Below, in pieces: positions 34,841 through 46,414 of a DNA stretch of 64,000 nt (positions are counted from its first letter, which is position 1; every line of letters begins with the position of its first letter). Made by a program: the position numbers and the translations under genes. Where the stretch lies: assembly GCA_944989445.1 (NCBI GenBank), contig CALYLW010000057.1, positions 1,038,984 through 1,102,983 of the forward strand, in the 5' to 3' direction. The notes under the pieces were generated by a model. That model was not told the DNA's origin, ran no database searches, and saw only the letters and a list, made by a program, of their open reading frames with translations. Source of the stretch: Ampullaceana balthica (lineage: Eukaryota; Mollusca; Gastropoda; Lymnaeidae).

Positions 34841-36739
34841 TATTTTTAGACTATTTGTTCTGGAACAAAAATTGTAAACGTCTTGGTATTTGTTCAAATC
34901 GATTGATAACATTTTCTTTAAATTTTTCCTTGTTTTCGGATATTATTTTTCTGTGGATACTCATCATACAAAGACCAGATAAACGATCATCACCAGTTGT
35001 TGAGCGTAGCCACGTTTTTACTCGTCTTAGAGACTAAATGATCTCTCGATTGTGCATGTTGTTACTTGAAGAGACAATTCTGTCAAAAAGCCATCTTAAA
35101 CTTAATCATGAGAAAAAAATTGGTTTCATCTAAAACCTCACATAGAGCTATTGTTTCTGTTTTTTCCCCTTTACTAGTTTTACATTTCCACATATCATAC
35201 CAGGTTTCACTCTCCTCGATTAATTTGTCAAATGCGTAATATTTAGCAATAGCCCTGGCTTTATTCTTAAATGTGAGTCTTTCTAGTTTGTCATCAAAAA
35301 GGGATGCAAAACTAAAAGGAAAATGCTGGTTTATTTTCTACCCCAAAACGATTTTCCAGGGATGATATAATAGCATTAAGGTATTGTATAAAAACAGTTA
35401 TTCTAAAATAATCCTTAGGCAAATAACCTTTTGATTTTCCCTGTTCATTTGTCTTCCATCTTGTCGTGGAGGTTGAATGTCGACACCAATGGCATCTGCA
35501 ACACCTTTTGTAACTCTAAATATTTCCTTATACCTCTCATCACAATTCTGTCGATCAACAGCTAATGTAGTCAACAATTCAGCAATGTATTTTTGCACTG
35601 CCAGTAAATCTAAATGGACTGACTGCAATGTTTGGGTCACAGCTTCCAGCTTTGGTGAATATGTGTGTATAATAAGTAAATAAACAACAAATGTAGGAGT
35701 TCTTACAGCACAGGGTAACTGATGTGCAACTTGATTGCTTTTTCGAGATTGTTCTAAATTTTCCCAATTGTTTAAAACTTTTTGTCACATTTTCAGCAAA
35801 AATCCACAAGCTTTTATATTTATGTGTCCATCTAGTGTCACATAGTAAAGGAACATTTGTAATTAGTTTTCTTCGCTGACTACTTTCTCGGAAAAACACT
35901 ATAATTGACTTAATTTTTCCTATTGTGTTTCGTACAGCATTCACATTATTTAAATCGTTCACGACAAGATTTAGTTTATGTGAACTGCAATGTACAAATG
36001 CTGCTTTTTGGGTATTTTTCAAATTATTGCTTGGACTCCTCCTTCTTTACCTGCCATTGTAGAACATCCGTCGTATCCTTGACCAACAAGCTTTGTCGTA
36101 TCTAATCAAAATTCTAATTAATTTGTAATAATGGTGTTGGCTAAACCTTCAGCTGTTCTATCGACAATTGGAATATATCCCATGAATTCTTCTGTGACCA
36201 TCATTTTCCCATTTTGTTCTTTCACAAATCTAACACCATGTGACATCTGCTCAATGCCTGAAATGTCAGTTGTCTCGTCGTCAAGTATAGAAAATGCAAC
36301 TGAATTATTTGCTTCACGAACAATGTCTTCACGCAAGAGAGATCCACAAATTTCTATTATAGTATTTTTGGTAGTTGCCGAGATATAGCATACTCAGCAC
36401 TACAAGAACCCGTTGAATAATTATTACTAAGAACTTCATCTCCAGATTCAACACGAAACTCTAAGAGGTCATAAAAATTACCAGAATTCGATACTTTTCC
36501 ACGCAGAGTTAAATCATGCATGCCGCAAAATAGGATTGTAAAAATGATGGGACCCAGTTTGTTGCATTTTTCTTGAATTTGTCTTCTAAATGATGAGCTA
36601 AACTGCTCATCTATGGAAACTGCTTTGGCTTTCAATAATGCAACAAAGTTGCAGGGAGGAGGTCCAGCCATGTGTGATGTCACGCTATTTTATATTAAAT
36701 TTTAATTATTTCGTTAATAAAAAAACAAATTTTTTGTTC

Positions 36740-36862
36740 GAAAGTGTGACGTACTTTAGGGGGGGGGGATGTCCTAGATTTGTGACAGTTTGTGACAGGG
36801 GAGAGGGGGGAGTTAAAAATGGTCAAAAATAGCGTGACGTACTTTATGGACGGCCCCTTTGA
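36740..36862 (-). mobile_element. Partial copy of the GGGGCCGTCC TIR element
   Basis: On the minus strand it starts GGGGCCGTCCATAAAGTACG and continues with CCCC/TTTGACC-rich subterminal sequence as in 25822-28403. The opposite end was not found, so it is a solo end inside the DUF4371 hAT pseudogene. Confidence 0.65.
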
Positions 36863-36868
36863 TGATCT

Positions 36869-37006
36869 ACAATAAAAACACCGATATTCAATATCCATGC
36901 AGAAATACGTTAATGACCCTCTCGTATGCTGACCCCTAAATTTTGCCCCTAGATTTTGTCCTTAAAAGGTCGGCTTGCGAACTAGTATATACGGTACTTT
37001 TTGCGG
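36869..37006 (+). repeat. Dispersed MITE fragment (second copy at about 53020-53158)
   Basis: Shares ACACCGATATTCAATATCCA, GCAGAAATACGTTAATGA, GGTCGGCTTGCGAACTAGTA and TATACGG with 53020-53158. About 140 bp, mildly diverged. Probably the 3' half of the MITE seen complete near 52647-53158. Confidence 0.65.
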
Positions 37007-37651
37007 AAATAACACGCAATATCTGCAAAAGTCACCTTTTAACATTTGCGAGTATACAGCTACGGTGAATAGTCTGATAACCATGCATATCTAAAAACTA
37101 AAACCTGTTTTTCCCTCACTGTCAGCTCTAAAATCATATTTTTATCAAGGGTCCAACAATCACGAATCAGCTGCAATTTCATTCATTTGAAAGGTCGTGT
37201 GTCATGACATACATTCCAATATCAAATTTAGGAAATGAAGAAGTGTCGGCGACAATCAAATTAGGAACAGTTGCTTCGGTTGTGTCTGGCTGTTGAACGT
37301 GTACTGTTGTGCTCAATGCCAATGATAAGTCAGATGCTGCAGACGCCCCAAAATCTTCAAATAACGGCATTTTGGAATCCCGCGATTGCTCTACTTTGTT
37401 TTGTTGTTGTTTTTTGGAGCCTGTTAAAAAAAATCTGATATCCCTCTTTGGTAATCCTGCAGTTTCTAAACGTATATTATTTCACAGCAAAATTTAATTT
37501 TCTCGTGAGAACTTACGTTTTTAATTTATTATATGCATTATTATATGTTGTATTTGAGCTATTACAGCACTAATTTGTAAGTCTTATTAATTTCTAAGGC
37601 TTTTCTTCGGCCCTTGAAGCTACATAATTGGAGTAGCATACATTTATTTTG

Positions 37652-38645
37652 TTTATCTTATCTTATCTTATCTTATCTGTTTACAGACGCTCCTTCTATA
37701 CAGAAGATTATTGCGTCCTACGCTTATCTATGGTTTGTGTTTAGTCCTGCATTTTTATTAGAGATTTAAATGTTGATAAAGTGTTGGTTTTCCTGGATTC
37801 TTCAGGCAACCCATTCCACGCCCGAATACCGGACGGGAAGAAGGAAAACTTGTATGTGTTTGTTCTTGCATACGGAATAAGAAAGGTGTTTTTATCCTTA
37901 TGTCTATCTGAGGGTTGTATTAAGTTATCTTTGTGTTGTATTTCTAAATTAGAATTAATTGCTTTATGTATGATTACTACTTTGCTCTTGGTTCTTCTAT
38001 CCTCTAGTGTTTCAAGGTTTAATGATTTAACTAATGGTGTTATTCTTGTCAGTTTCGAATATTCTCCAGTAATGAATCTGGCAGCTCTTTTTTGAATTTG
38101 TTCTAGTTTATCAATGTTTTCTTTGGTGGATGGGTCCCATACAGAAGATGCATATTCTAGTACAGGTCTCACCAAAGTGAGGTAGCATTTTCGTTTTATA
38201 TCTCTATTACATTTGTTAAAGTTCCTTTTTATAAAGCCTAAGGTTTTGTTTGATTTTTTAATAACTTCATTGACATGGGGATTCCATGATAGTTTCTCAT
38301 TTATTAAGACTCCTAAGTACTTTGCATCTTTAGTTTGGGTCAGTTCTTTTATATGGATGTAAAATTTTGAATTTATTTGTTTCTTTTTCTTTGTTACTCT
38401 TAACAGTTGACACTTTTCTGGGTGGAAAGACATACTCCAGTTAGTCTCCCATTTTATCAATTCATCTAAGTCTTTTTGTAAAATTTTGCTATCTTGTTCT
38501 GATTTAATTGTTCTATAGATTATACAATCATCAGCAAATAACCTAACTTTTGTACCTGTTGAGATGTTGTTGGGTAAATCATTTATATAAATTAAAAAGA
38601 GTAAGGGACCTAGCACAGTTCCTTGTGGAACTCCTGAGTTAACTA
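37652..38645 (-). mobile_element. 5'-truncated non-LTR retrotransposon with TTATC-type tail
   Basis: Carries the reverse transcriptase frame at 37741-38649 and, after its stop, about 60 bp of 3' sequence and a GATAA-type pentamer tail (TTATC repeats on plus at 37652-37678). The 5' cut lies about 38645, next to a small foldback element. A related 3' piece (AGAAGATTATGGCGTCCTAC) is at 44293-44340. Confidence 0.75.
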
Positions 38646-38649
38646 GCAC
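37741..38649 (-). CDS. LINE reverse transcriptase, C-terminal part (302 aa)
   Basis: Uninterrupted frame. Residues 5-24 SGVPQGTVLGPLLFLIYIND (RT motif 4) and FADD at 38-41 (catalytic motif, Y/FADD). Thumb motif KYLGVLINEKLSWNPHV, then RPVLEYASSVWDP and IQKRAARFITGEYS. Ends FKSLIKMQD with the usual LINE-type GIRAWNGLP motif before it. This matches the Jockey/CR1-like group of RTs. The RT fingers and endonuclease are missing, so it cannot retrotranspose on its own. RT copies LINE RNA at the target site. Confidence 0.85.
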   Translation of the reverse strand: MLVNSGVPQGTVLGPLLFLIYINDLPNNISTGTKVRLFADDCIIYRTIKSEQDSKILQKDLDELIKWETNWSMSFHPEKCQLLRVTKKKKQINSKFYIHIKELTQTKDAKYLGVLINEKLSWNPHVNEVIKKSNKTLGFIKRNFNKCNRDIKRKCYLTLVRPVLEYASSVWDPSTKENIDKLEQIQKRAARFITGEYSKLTRITPLVKSLNLETLEDRRTKSKVVIIHKAINSNLEIQHKDNLIQPSDRHKDKNTFLIPYARTNTYKFSFFPSGIRAWNGLPEESRKTNTLSTFKSLIKMQD

Positions 38650-38852
38650 CCTACTTGCCCTACTTAAAAAAAAACAAAATAAGAATCAAACATCTAGTAT
38701 GGAAATTAAAAATGAAATTTTCTTTAAAACATTTATCTCCTAAAAACATTAAAATAGATGAATAATACTTTTTAAAAAAACATCTTCAGTCAGTAAATTT
38801 ATTTTAGCAAGAGTCTTTCCAGGTAAACAAATATCTGGCAAGCAGGGTGCTA
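38646..38852. mobile_element. Small inverted-repeat element
   Basis: CTAGCACCCTACTTGCC near 38644-38660 has an inverted partner GGCAAGCAGGGTGCTAG near 38837-38853 (one mismatch), with about 175 AT-rich bases between. Looks like a tiny MITE at the cut edge of the LINE. Confidence 0.5.
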
Positions 38853-38923
38853 GATAAACAAAATTGGTGTATCGTGACTAGATTATGATAAAGTATCATA
38901 TAGAGCCGAAAATTTGCCTTTTT

Positions 38924-39352
38924 AAATCCCTTATATTAACTTCACCGCCGTCTCAATCGTCGTCTCGTCCCTCGACCGCGACGCTCGTTCGTCTCGTCCC
39001 GCGGCGCCCGTCCGCCCGCGGAAAAACAAAAGTCAAAAATGACCCACTTCCAGTGAAGCAATCAAGCTGAAATTTGGCACACGGACCTGTCTCACCTAAC
39101 AATGCATCGTATCAAAATTTCAGATCGATCGAACGTACAGTAATTAAATTAATGCATTTTATTTTATCGATATAAATCATTATTTAGAATGTTTAGTCGT
39201 CGTCTGCTAGAGTTTTGACCTAGTTTTAGAGCCAAGGGAGATAATTTCGGTTTCAGTCTGTAAATATTTGTCACTTTTGAACATAATCAATACTTTTAGT
39301 TATGTCTCATATATAAGGGATTTATAGTCAAAAACTTTGTTTTTACGGGGTT
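38924..39352 (+). mobile_element. Helentron/Helitron2-like non-autonomous element
   Basis: Start AAATCCCTTATATTAACTTC, end CATATATAAGGGATTTATAG followed by hairpin AAAACTTTGTTTT and ACGGGG. Closest to the copy at 11031-11478. A C/G-rich 5' part (CCGCCGTCTC...GCGGCGCCCG) contrasts with the AT-rich rest. No coding. Confidence 0.6.
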
Positions 39353-39480
39353 GTTTTATTATAATAATTTTATTTTTGAATGCCTGAATTAATTTAGGAT
39401 AATTTTAAAAATTCACTCAGTGGCGCACGATTATAAACAAACAAGAGTCACCAGTTCAAAAATAAAACTGAATGCCAAAA

Positions 39481-39722
39481 ACATTTTCGAAGGCCAAATC
39501 AAGTTATAGAAGGCCAAATCAAGTTATCGAAGGCCAAATCAAGTTATAGAAGGCCAAATCAAGTTATAGAATACCAAATCAAGTTATAGAAAGCCAAATC
39601 AAGTTATCGAAGGCCAAATCAAGTTATAGAAGGCCAAATCAAGTTATAGAAGACCAAATCAAGTTTTAGAAGGCAAAATCAAGTTATAGAAGGCCTCATC
39701 AAGTTATAGAAGGCCAAATTAA
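39481..39722. repeat. 20-bp tandem repeat, about 12 copies
   Basis: Units AAGGCCAAATCAAGTTATAG with single changes (ATCG, ATACC, TTTTAG, CCTCATC). Confidence 0.95.
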
Positions 39723-39896
39723 CACACGCAAAAAATTTAAATCGGGTTATGTCGGTCTTTTGTCGGCTCACCCACTCGCCAGCTATGATTTTCTGCAGAC
39801 ACACGCGTTCTCTCTGTTCCTACGACACGCACCAAAACATTTGGTGAAAGGTCGTTCTCTTTTTGTGCAGCCAAACAATGGAATTCTATACCATTA

Positions 39897-40175
39897 CACA
39901 TACGTAGTATTCAAACAACCAAGTCCTTCAAGACTGCACTTAAGACACATCTTTTCAACATTTATTTTCAAAATTAATGAAACAACATTTCTTGTAAATG
40001 ATTAACGTAGCTTATGTATAATGTACTGTAATTTTTGTGTTTGTTATGATATGAAAGTTAATGTAATATTTATAGGTATGTTATTTCTTTCATGTAAAGC
40101 GCTGTGAGCCCAGTTCCTTACTGGGATACAGCGCTATATAAATAATCAATTTATTATTATTATTATTATTATGCC
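39897..40175 (+). mobile_element. L2-like LINE 3' end, second copy
   Basis: Almost identical to 6669-6938 (ACACATACGTAGTATTCAAA start, paired GCGCT boxes, TTATTATTA tail). The high identity means recent activity or common amplification. Confidence 0.75.
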
Positions 40176-41727
40176 TGTGCTTGCTGTCAAAATGTTTGAA
40201 TTTTCAAATGAATTTTTTTTTATGTCAATATAAATAATTAATGTTATACTTAAGTTGAATTTAATTGAAAAATGAACCAGTATGGCATTGTCAGTTAAAT
40301 TTTTAAAAAGTGTTTTGCCCCCCCCCCTGGAAAAATTCCTAGCGACGCCCATGGACGCAACAAATATCCAACGAGTGTGTAAAGTTTACAAATTATACTA
40401 ATGGATACAAAATGTTAAAGGTATTTTATTGGTTTGTTTAGAATTCATAATAATAATAACAAAATCCCGAAGCCACTTCTGGGCAGTAGCTTTCTAAAAA
40501 CCGCGTTTTGAAAAGGAAATTTGAAAAAGAATATCCTAAAGAATATATTTAAGTCTGCCTTAACATTATCAAGATCACCTTAATCATGTGCAAATTATTA
40601 TTATTTTTTTAAGGCAATGGCATATTTCAATTTTCATTCACCTTCATTTTTCTTTTTTTTTAATTCGCTTAAAAGAATATATAATTACATTACAATATAG
40701 TGGCGGTACTGAATAAATAAAAGCCCGCCAGCTTTGATGGAGTTCGGACCAGTTGCTTTTATGGAATGCACAATCGGAGATCAATCTATCTTGTAATTTA
40801 TATATAAATATTACTAAAACACTCGCATGTATTGGCATATATATGCATGTACACACTTGAATTAGGAAGCGATTGCCTCCGCTATAGAGTAGATTCCGTG
40901 TCTGGTTTTGTTTTAATGACTTATTTGCTAATAATTTATTTTTTGTATATCCAAAAGTTAAAAAGAAAGATAGGACCTTTTGGAAAGCGCCATTTCCTTA
41001 TATGAGGTAGTGGTCTCGTCATGAAATGTGTGGGCTACCAATCAGAAAGAGTTTTTAAATAATAATTATTTTTATTACACACTTTTATTTATTTATTCCG
41101 TGTGTCTGTGTGTGTGTCTATCTCACAGTTAGCGTCAAATCTTGCACGTCATTTTGACTCACTTTACATTGATTGACTGAGCTGAAATCTGCCAAACGCC
41201 TGTATCTCCGGTGACAATACAATATTCAAAAATTTCATTTAATTTTGCAAAGTCGGCTGTAAAGTTATTTGCTTTATTTTTTTTGAAATTTATTTTTTAC
41301 TATTAAATGAACAAATTGTCTACGACGTAATAAACGGGAAATAAATAGAGGTAGACGTTTGAGTACTTCTGGTTTACAAGATAAAAAACGTGTAAAATAT
41401 ACGCTTAAAATAATAATACTGAACTCAACATGTGTAATGTAAAATCAGTTTTTAATATCATATATATTGTATGCAAAGGGAGGAATCAAAAGATTTGATA
41501 TGGAATATCGAAATACAACATTCTGTACAAGTCATCGTCTACAACACAAATCAACACGTCACCAACATTTTAATATTTATCATTAATAACATTTTGTCAA
41601 AGATGTTGGGCAAATAAATTATATATTCAACAATTCATAACGATCGTTTATTTAAGAAAGGGTTCATTCAATACATTCTTATGTGAGTCTGTGATTAAAT
41701 GTTCTGCCTGAATATATATATATATAT
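40176..41727. other. Intergenic, AT-rich, no gene seen
   Basis: 40310-40357 (minus: GGGCGTCGCTAGGAATTTTT then a C/G homopolymer) looks like a common transposon end. 41040-41230 holds TGTGTCTGTGTGTG and text resembling the GAGCTGAAAT segment of the Helentron-like family. Nothing codes. Confidence 0.4.
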
Positions 41728-42364
41728 TAGGGCTGCGGAATTTAACGATTAATTTCTCGATTAATCGTTCGAAAATTTATTGATTAAATATCGATTAAAA
41801 TAATTTTAATCTACAAAAATTCCATTAAAATATTTTTTTTCAATTTATTAAAAAATAATTAATTATTAATAATTAATAATAATTTATATATTTTTTAACG
41901 CACAAACTTCTCCCGTGTTATTATAATTTATTAATTTATGTAGACGTGCAGATGTAAACAACCAATGGCGACTAATGACATCTTCAGTATAGTTAAATTT
42001 AAGAACATAAACGGAAAGTTGAGCAAACATTTTTTTATTTTTTTTAAGCTAACTGCGGATTGCAAAGTAGAAGATGGTGAAAAAGTTTACTGTCGTTACT
42101 GCCGTAAACAATTCGCTTTTAGGGGACCAAATACATCGCTGAGGTACCGCCTTCAGCACACACATTATATTAGACGGGGAAATCGCTCAATGAAACAAAC
42201 AATCTCAATTAATTGTTTTTGCTACTTCCCTTGATATGTTCAGTTTAATGACGTCATCAATTTTAATTTTTGACTTTAATCGAAAATAACGATTAATTGA
42301 TGAAATTAATCGTTAAGTTTTCAAAAGTTAACGATTAAATTTAATTTAATCGTTACCAGCCCTA
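41728..42364 (+). mobile_element. hAT element with BED-finger remnant
   Basis: Ends TAGGGCTG and CAGCCCTA, with ATATATAT on both sides (41720-41727 and 42365-42372; consistent with an 8-bp duplication but in a TA repeat). Subterminal CGATTAAT repeats on both sides. Contains a short plus-strand frame with a zinc-finger remnant. Confidence 0.75.
41965..42234 (+). pseudogene. BED-type zinc finger fragment of a hAT transposase (89 aa)
   Basis: Frame starts MATNDIFSIVKFKNI, then about residues 34-67 carry KVYCRYCRKQF...NTSLRYRLQHTHY. CxxC plus a C-terminal HxH-type pair after TSLR.RL fits a BED finger, the N-terminal DNA-binding module of ZBED/hAT transposases. No catalytic domain follows, since the element is only 637 bp. 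Probably a deletion derivative. Confidence 0.65.
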
Positions 42365-42421
42365 ATATATATATATTATATATATAAACATACATACACT
42401 GTATAATATGTATACATTATT

Positions 42422-43316
42422 TTCAGAGATGTGGTACAATTAGTTCAGAGATGTGGTACAATTAGTTCAGAGATGTGGTACAATTAGTTCAGAGATGTGG
42501 TACAATTAGTTCAGAGATGTGGTACAATTAGTTCAGAGATGTGGTACAATTAGTTCAGAGATGTGGTACAATTAGTTCAGAGATGTGGTACAATTAGTTC
42601 AGAGATGTGGTACAATTAGTTCAGAGATGTGGTACAATTAGTTCAGAGATGTGGTACAATTAGTTCAGAGATGTGGTACAATTAGTTCAGAGATGTGGTA
42701 CAATTAGTTCAGAGATGTGGTACAATTAGTTCAGAGATGTGGTACAATTAGTTCAGAGATGTGGTACAATTAGTTCAGAGATGTGGTACAATTAGTTCAG
42801 AGATGTGGTACAATTAGTTCAGAGATGTGGTACAATTAGTTCAGAGATGTGGTACAATTAGTTCAGAGATGTGGTACAATTAGTTCAGAGATGTGGTACA
42901 ATTAGTTCAGAGATGTGGTACAATTAGTTCAGAGATGTGGTACAATTAGTTCAGAGATGTGGTACAATTAGTTCAGAGATGTGGTACAATTAGTTCAGAG
43001 ATGTGGTACAATTAGTTCAGAGATGTGGTACAATTAGTTCAGAGATGTGGTACAATTAGTTCAGAGATGTGGTACAATTAGTTCAGAGATGTGGTACAAT
43101 TAGTTCAGAGATGTGGTACAATTAGTTCAGAGATGTGGTACAATTAGTTCAGAGATGTGGTACAATTAGTTCAGAGATGTGGTACAATTAGTTCAGAGAT
43201 GTGGTACAATTAGTTCAGAGATGTGGTACAATTAGTTCAGAGATGTGGTACAATTAGTTCAGAGATGTGGTACAATTAATTCAGAGATGTGGTACAATTA
43301 ATTCAGAGATGTGGTA
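42422..43316. repeat. 22-bp satellite, about 40 nearly identical copies
   Basis: Units TTCAGAGATGTGGTACAATT plus AG repeat with no change I can find over roughly 38 units; only the last two read ATTAATT. Such homogeneity implies recent expansion or constant homogenisation (or assembly collapse or expansion). Confidence 0.98.
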
Positions 43317-43525
43317 AAAATCGTGTACAAATATCATACAAACAAATCAAATGTGTGGTAAAAAAAAATTATAATTCATACGACTGAATAAAAAAAAATG
43401 GGGAAATGGAATAAATATGTTTTATAAATAGATGAGAAATGTTGAACAAATAGATCATAGAGGTGTACAAATAGATCAGAGAGTTGTACAAATAGATCAG
43501 AGAGTTGTACAAATAGATTATGGGC
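43317..43525. repeat. Degenerate edge of the 22-bp satellite
   Basis: Units such as GATCAGAGAGTTGTACAAAT plus A (21 bp) recur at 43460-43517 and share TCAGAGA..TG.TACAA with the neighbouring 22-mer, as expected of older, unhomogenised edge copies. Confidence 0.7.
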
Positions 43526-45209
43526 AGTGAAAATCGCCAAGAGAGCTTATTGTGCAAGTGGTTTGGCTTTGGTCGTCCAATTATTGTGTTACGAGACTAC
43601 ATGTTTACAAGCCAAGGATGACAAGATTCAAAGGTTTAAACAACGACAACACTAAATATGAATGAAGGCTTTACACAAGGCAGAAACATCAACAGAACAT
43701 CAATGTCCCACACCCCATAGTTTTCAACACACACCCACAGTCGTCAACACTCACAACACACTTCAACCCTCCAACACACACATCCACACAACGTGCTTCG
43801 TCATCTTACAAAATAACAATAAACACTTTATGTATATAAACTGATTATATATAAGAATATATTCGGCTGGTCATTGTTTGAAGAGGGAATATAGGGAAAA
43901 TAAGAAGAAGAGAAGATCGGGAAAATAAGAAGAAGAGAAGATCTGGAAAATAAGAAGAAGAGAAGATCGGGAAAATAAGAACACTTAAACATCATAACTA
44001 ACAGGGACACTCGGACGATCAGGGATCGCTGGGGTTTCATTCAAGACATTCATAACATGGTCCCATAAAATAAAACATTCCAAACCTCGCCATTTAGACG
44101 TCAAGGACACGTCAATAATACTGGACATGGCAGCTTGGGGGACACCGACGCAATGACATTAACACTGGGGGATAAACCAGAAACAAACCATGTTTTATTT
44201 CATCAATAAGTGTCTCCAATTACAAACAGGGGTGGACTAACAAAGAAGTCATTGCACATGAGAAAGATTCGCTTTAAAAAAATTAATATACATTACAGAT
44301 GCTACTTCTATATAGAAGATTATGGCGTCCTACGTTCTTAATAATAAATTAAGTAGGTAGAGCCTCAGTGGCGTCACTAGTGTTCGTGTCACCCAGTGCG
44401 GTAGCTCATGGCGTCCACCCCGCGGTACGAGTCCCACGAGCCACTAAGGCGCTCCACCACTGAACGGGGGAATCCGAACACCCACACCACACACTACCTA
44501 CAGAACGGACCCAATACACCCCATCATCAGCAGCTATATACCTCTAAGACCCGACCTAGAACAATCTCGCAAACCCTCAGAAACACCTCTACACTAGCCC
44601 AGGACAAGAGACAAGCCATCATAATCCCGAACATGCAACGGACCAACCTCCACACGACCGCCACCTCAAACAAAACATCACACCCCAAGCCCCAGCCGCA
44701 CACACCAACCGGAGTAACCAACAACACCTCTCGGTCCAACTCCCGAACAACCACTGACCTAATTGTCCAAACCAATACCCCACATCCACACAGCCTTAAC
44801 CTCGCACCCCAACCACACCCCAAATGCCAAAAAAAACCAACCACACAGGAGCTATTAATCTCTCCTTAGGTCCTAACGAATCACTAAGTCTAACGCATAA
44901 CCCAAGAAAGCTGGCGCCCAACGAGCAACGAAGCCCACTCTACCACGCCGCCACACGGATAACTCAGCACCGGGATCTACCCCCCCCCCCTCCCACACCC
45001 CCCCCCAGCCCACACGCAGTGCCACCACCACCCACCACGCTACACCCCCCCCGCCCCCATGACTTACCACAGAGGCCTCCGCCCACCCTCCGACTCTGTC
45101 CAGGCCTACTAACGTTAACATACAATATTTAACGTATTTGGTGTCACCCCCTGTGCTGGTGTCACCCGTGCGTTCCCGCACTGGCAGCGCGGGCACAACC
45201 CCAGCCGCA
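43526..45209. other. C/A-rich, G-poor stretch with scraps of repeats
   Basis: No supported gene. 43880-43985 holds four ~25-bp units (GAAGAGAAGATCGGGAAAAT). 44293-44340 repeats the LINE 3' text seen at 37684. 44400-45110 is strongly C/A biased on the plus strand with poly-C tracts. 45120-45190 (GGTGTCACCCCCTGTGCTGG) pairs in sense with 44360-44400 (GTGTCACCCAGTGCGGTAGC), suggesting an unrecognised retroelement. The open frames here look compositional. Confidence 0.4.
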
Positions 45210-45392
45210 CTGTCATAGTTGAGACGAAATGACAAGAGATTAAGTGAAACATTCCACCGTTAGTACTGTCATGTTAGTTGAGACGAAATGACCAGAGATT
45301 AAGTGAAACATTCCACCGTTAGTACTGTCATGTTAGTTGAGACGGGAAATGACAAGAGATTAAGTGAATCATTCCACCGTTAGTACTGGTGA
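45210..45392. repeat. About 61-bp tandem repeat, 3 copies
   Basis: Units containing TTAGTTGAGACGAAATGACA, AGAGATTAAGTGAAACATTC and CACCGTTAGTACTGTCATG. Confidence 0.85.
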
Positions 45393-45543
45393 CGATATAA
45401 ACAAAGTGATTCGCCACTGACGGTATACCCCCCCCCCACAACCCCTAACCCAATAAAAATAACTTAATACTCGTATTGACAAAACTTACAGCACGAACAT
45501 CATGTGGAGAGGGACGCAACAAAGTGACATAATTATTTGACAC

Positions 45544-45808
45544 AAGTCATGTGAAACAAGTCATGTGACACAAGTCATGTGACACAAGTCATGTGACTCA
45601 AGTCATGTGATACAAGTCATGTGACACAAGTCATGTGACACAAGTCATGTGACACAAGTCATGTGACTCAAGTCATATGACACAAGTCATGTGACACAAG
45701 TCATGTGACACAAGTCATGTGACTCAAGTCATGTGACACAAGTCATGTGACACAAGTCATGTGACACAAGTCATGTGACACAAGTCATGTGACACAAGTC
45801 ATGTGACA
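45544..45808. repeat. 14-bp tandem repeat, about 19 copies
   Basis: Units ACAAGTCATGTGAC with rare changes (CTC, ATATG). Each unit contains a CATGTG E-box core, giving a dense E-box array about 1.1 kb past the receptor stop codon. Confidence 0.95.
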
Positions 45809-46159
45809 AGAGCCTAAAATCCTCTTCTCTGCTCGAGACGAGGGCGATCCTTTTGAACAAAAGCATAGGGCACTGGCGTCATTCAAGGGAGGTAAATGTC
45901 CTGCATTAAATGAAACGTCCCGTTTCATCCATGTTGATCTCCCCTACATCTAAAATTTCATCAAAGAGGCAGGAATGAAAGATAACATCATTTATTCACT
46001 GGTTATAATTTTCACGAAATGGTTAACGTTTTGTCAAAAAAAATTTTAACTTAAACCACAAATCCTATCACGTGACGTTTCCTCTTTCGGCTTAGTTTTA
46101 AGAATTTGTGGATGAGTGTTTTTTTTTAAATAGTTCTTAACGGCAGTCACATTTTTATT

Positions 46160-46365
46160 CGCACCAAATTGACGGTTACCCGTTACCAATGCTTACTTTA
46201 GGCTGCGCGGCAGCGCAGATACCTGACCGACGTTGCGTAGCAGTTTTGAATTACCGCGCAGCAAATTTTGTAAAATATTGCACACAATATGGATGATGTG
46301 CAGCTTTGCACACGAGTTTTTCTAATTTTAACACGGACCAACGAACCTTAGAGGGAACATTGCCC
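46160..46365. mobile_element. Dispersed MITE-like repeat (relative at about 53390-53610)
   Basis: Shares GACCGACG.....GCAGCA/T, GCGAAGCAAATTTT-type text, TTGCACAC...GAGTTTTT and AGAGGGAACATTG with 53390-53610. The end CAATGTTCCCTCT (reversed) is typical of a hAT MITE end. Confidence 0.55.
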
Positions 46366-46414
46366 GTTACCCACTAAAATATTCACAAATGTTATCACGG
46401 CTGTAGCAGACACT

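Larger units (their letters stand above)
34865..37485 (-). pseudogene. hAT transposase pseudogene, DUF4371/ZMYM1-like
   Basis: From the N-terminal side: LPKRDIRFFLTGSKKQ and FPKFDIGMYVMTHDLSNE (37480-37140), a gap filled by other repeats (about 36690-37130), then DUF4371 pieces FVALLKAKAVSIDEQF, ISILDDETTDISGIEQMS-type (AFSILDDETTDISG), AFVHCSSHKLNLVVNDL, and PLLCDTRWTHKYKSL. Near 35230 FKNKARAIAKYYAFDKL follows, and near 34950-35020 the hAT dimerisation end TWLRSTTGDDRLSGLCMMSI. The pieces lie in several frames with stops, so it is dead. The MULE-like element abuts its 3' end. Confidence 0.8.

Noticed and set aside
41037..41110. Promoter or CpG-type regulatory region
   Set aside because: Only TG-rich microsatellite text and transposon scraps; nothing supports regulation.
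42422..43316. Possible CRISPR array
   Set aside because: Direct 22-bp repeats with no spacers and no cas genes, in a eukaryotic genome. It is a satellite.
44408..45235. Pro/Thr/His-rich frames of 102-153 residues
   Set aside because: Compositional (C/A-rich strand), open on both strands, no domain, and the area resembles degraded retroelement sequence.
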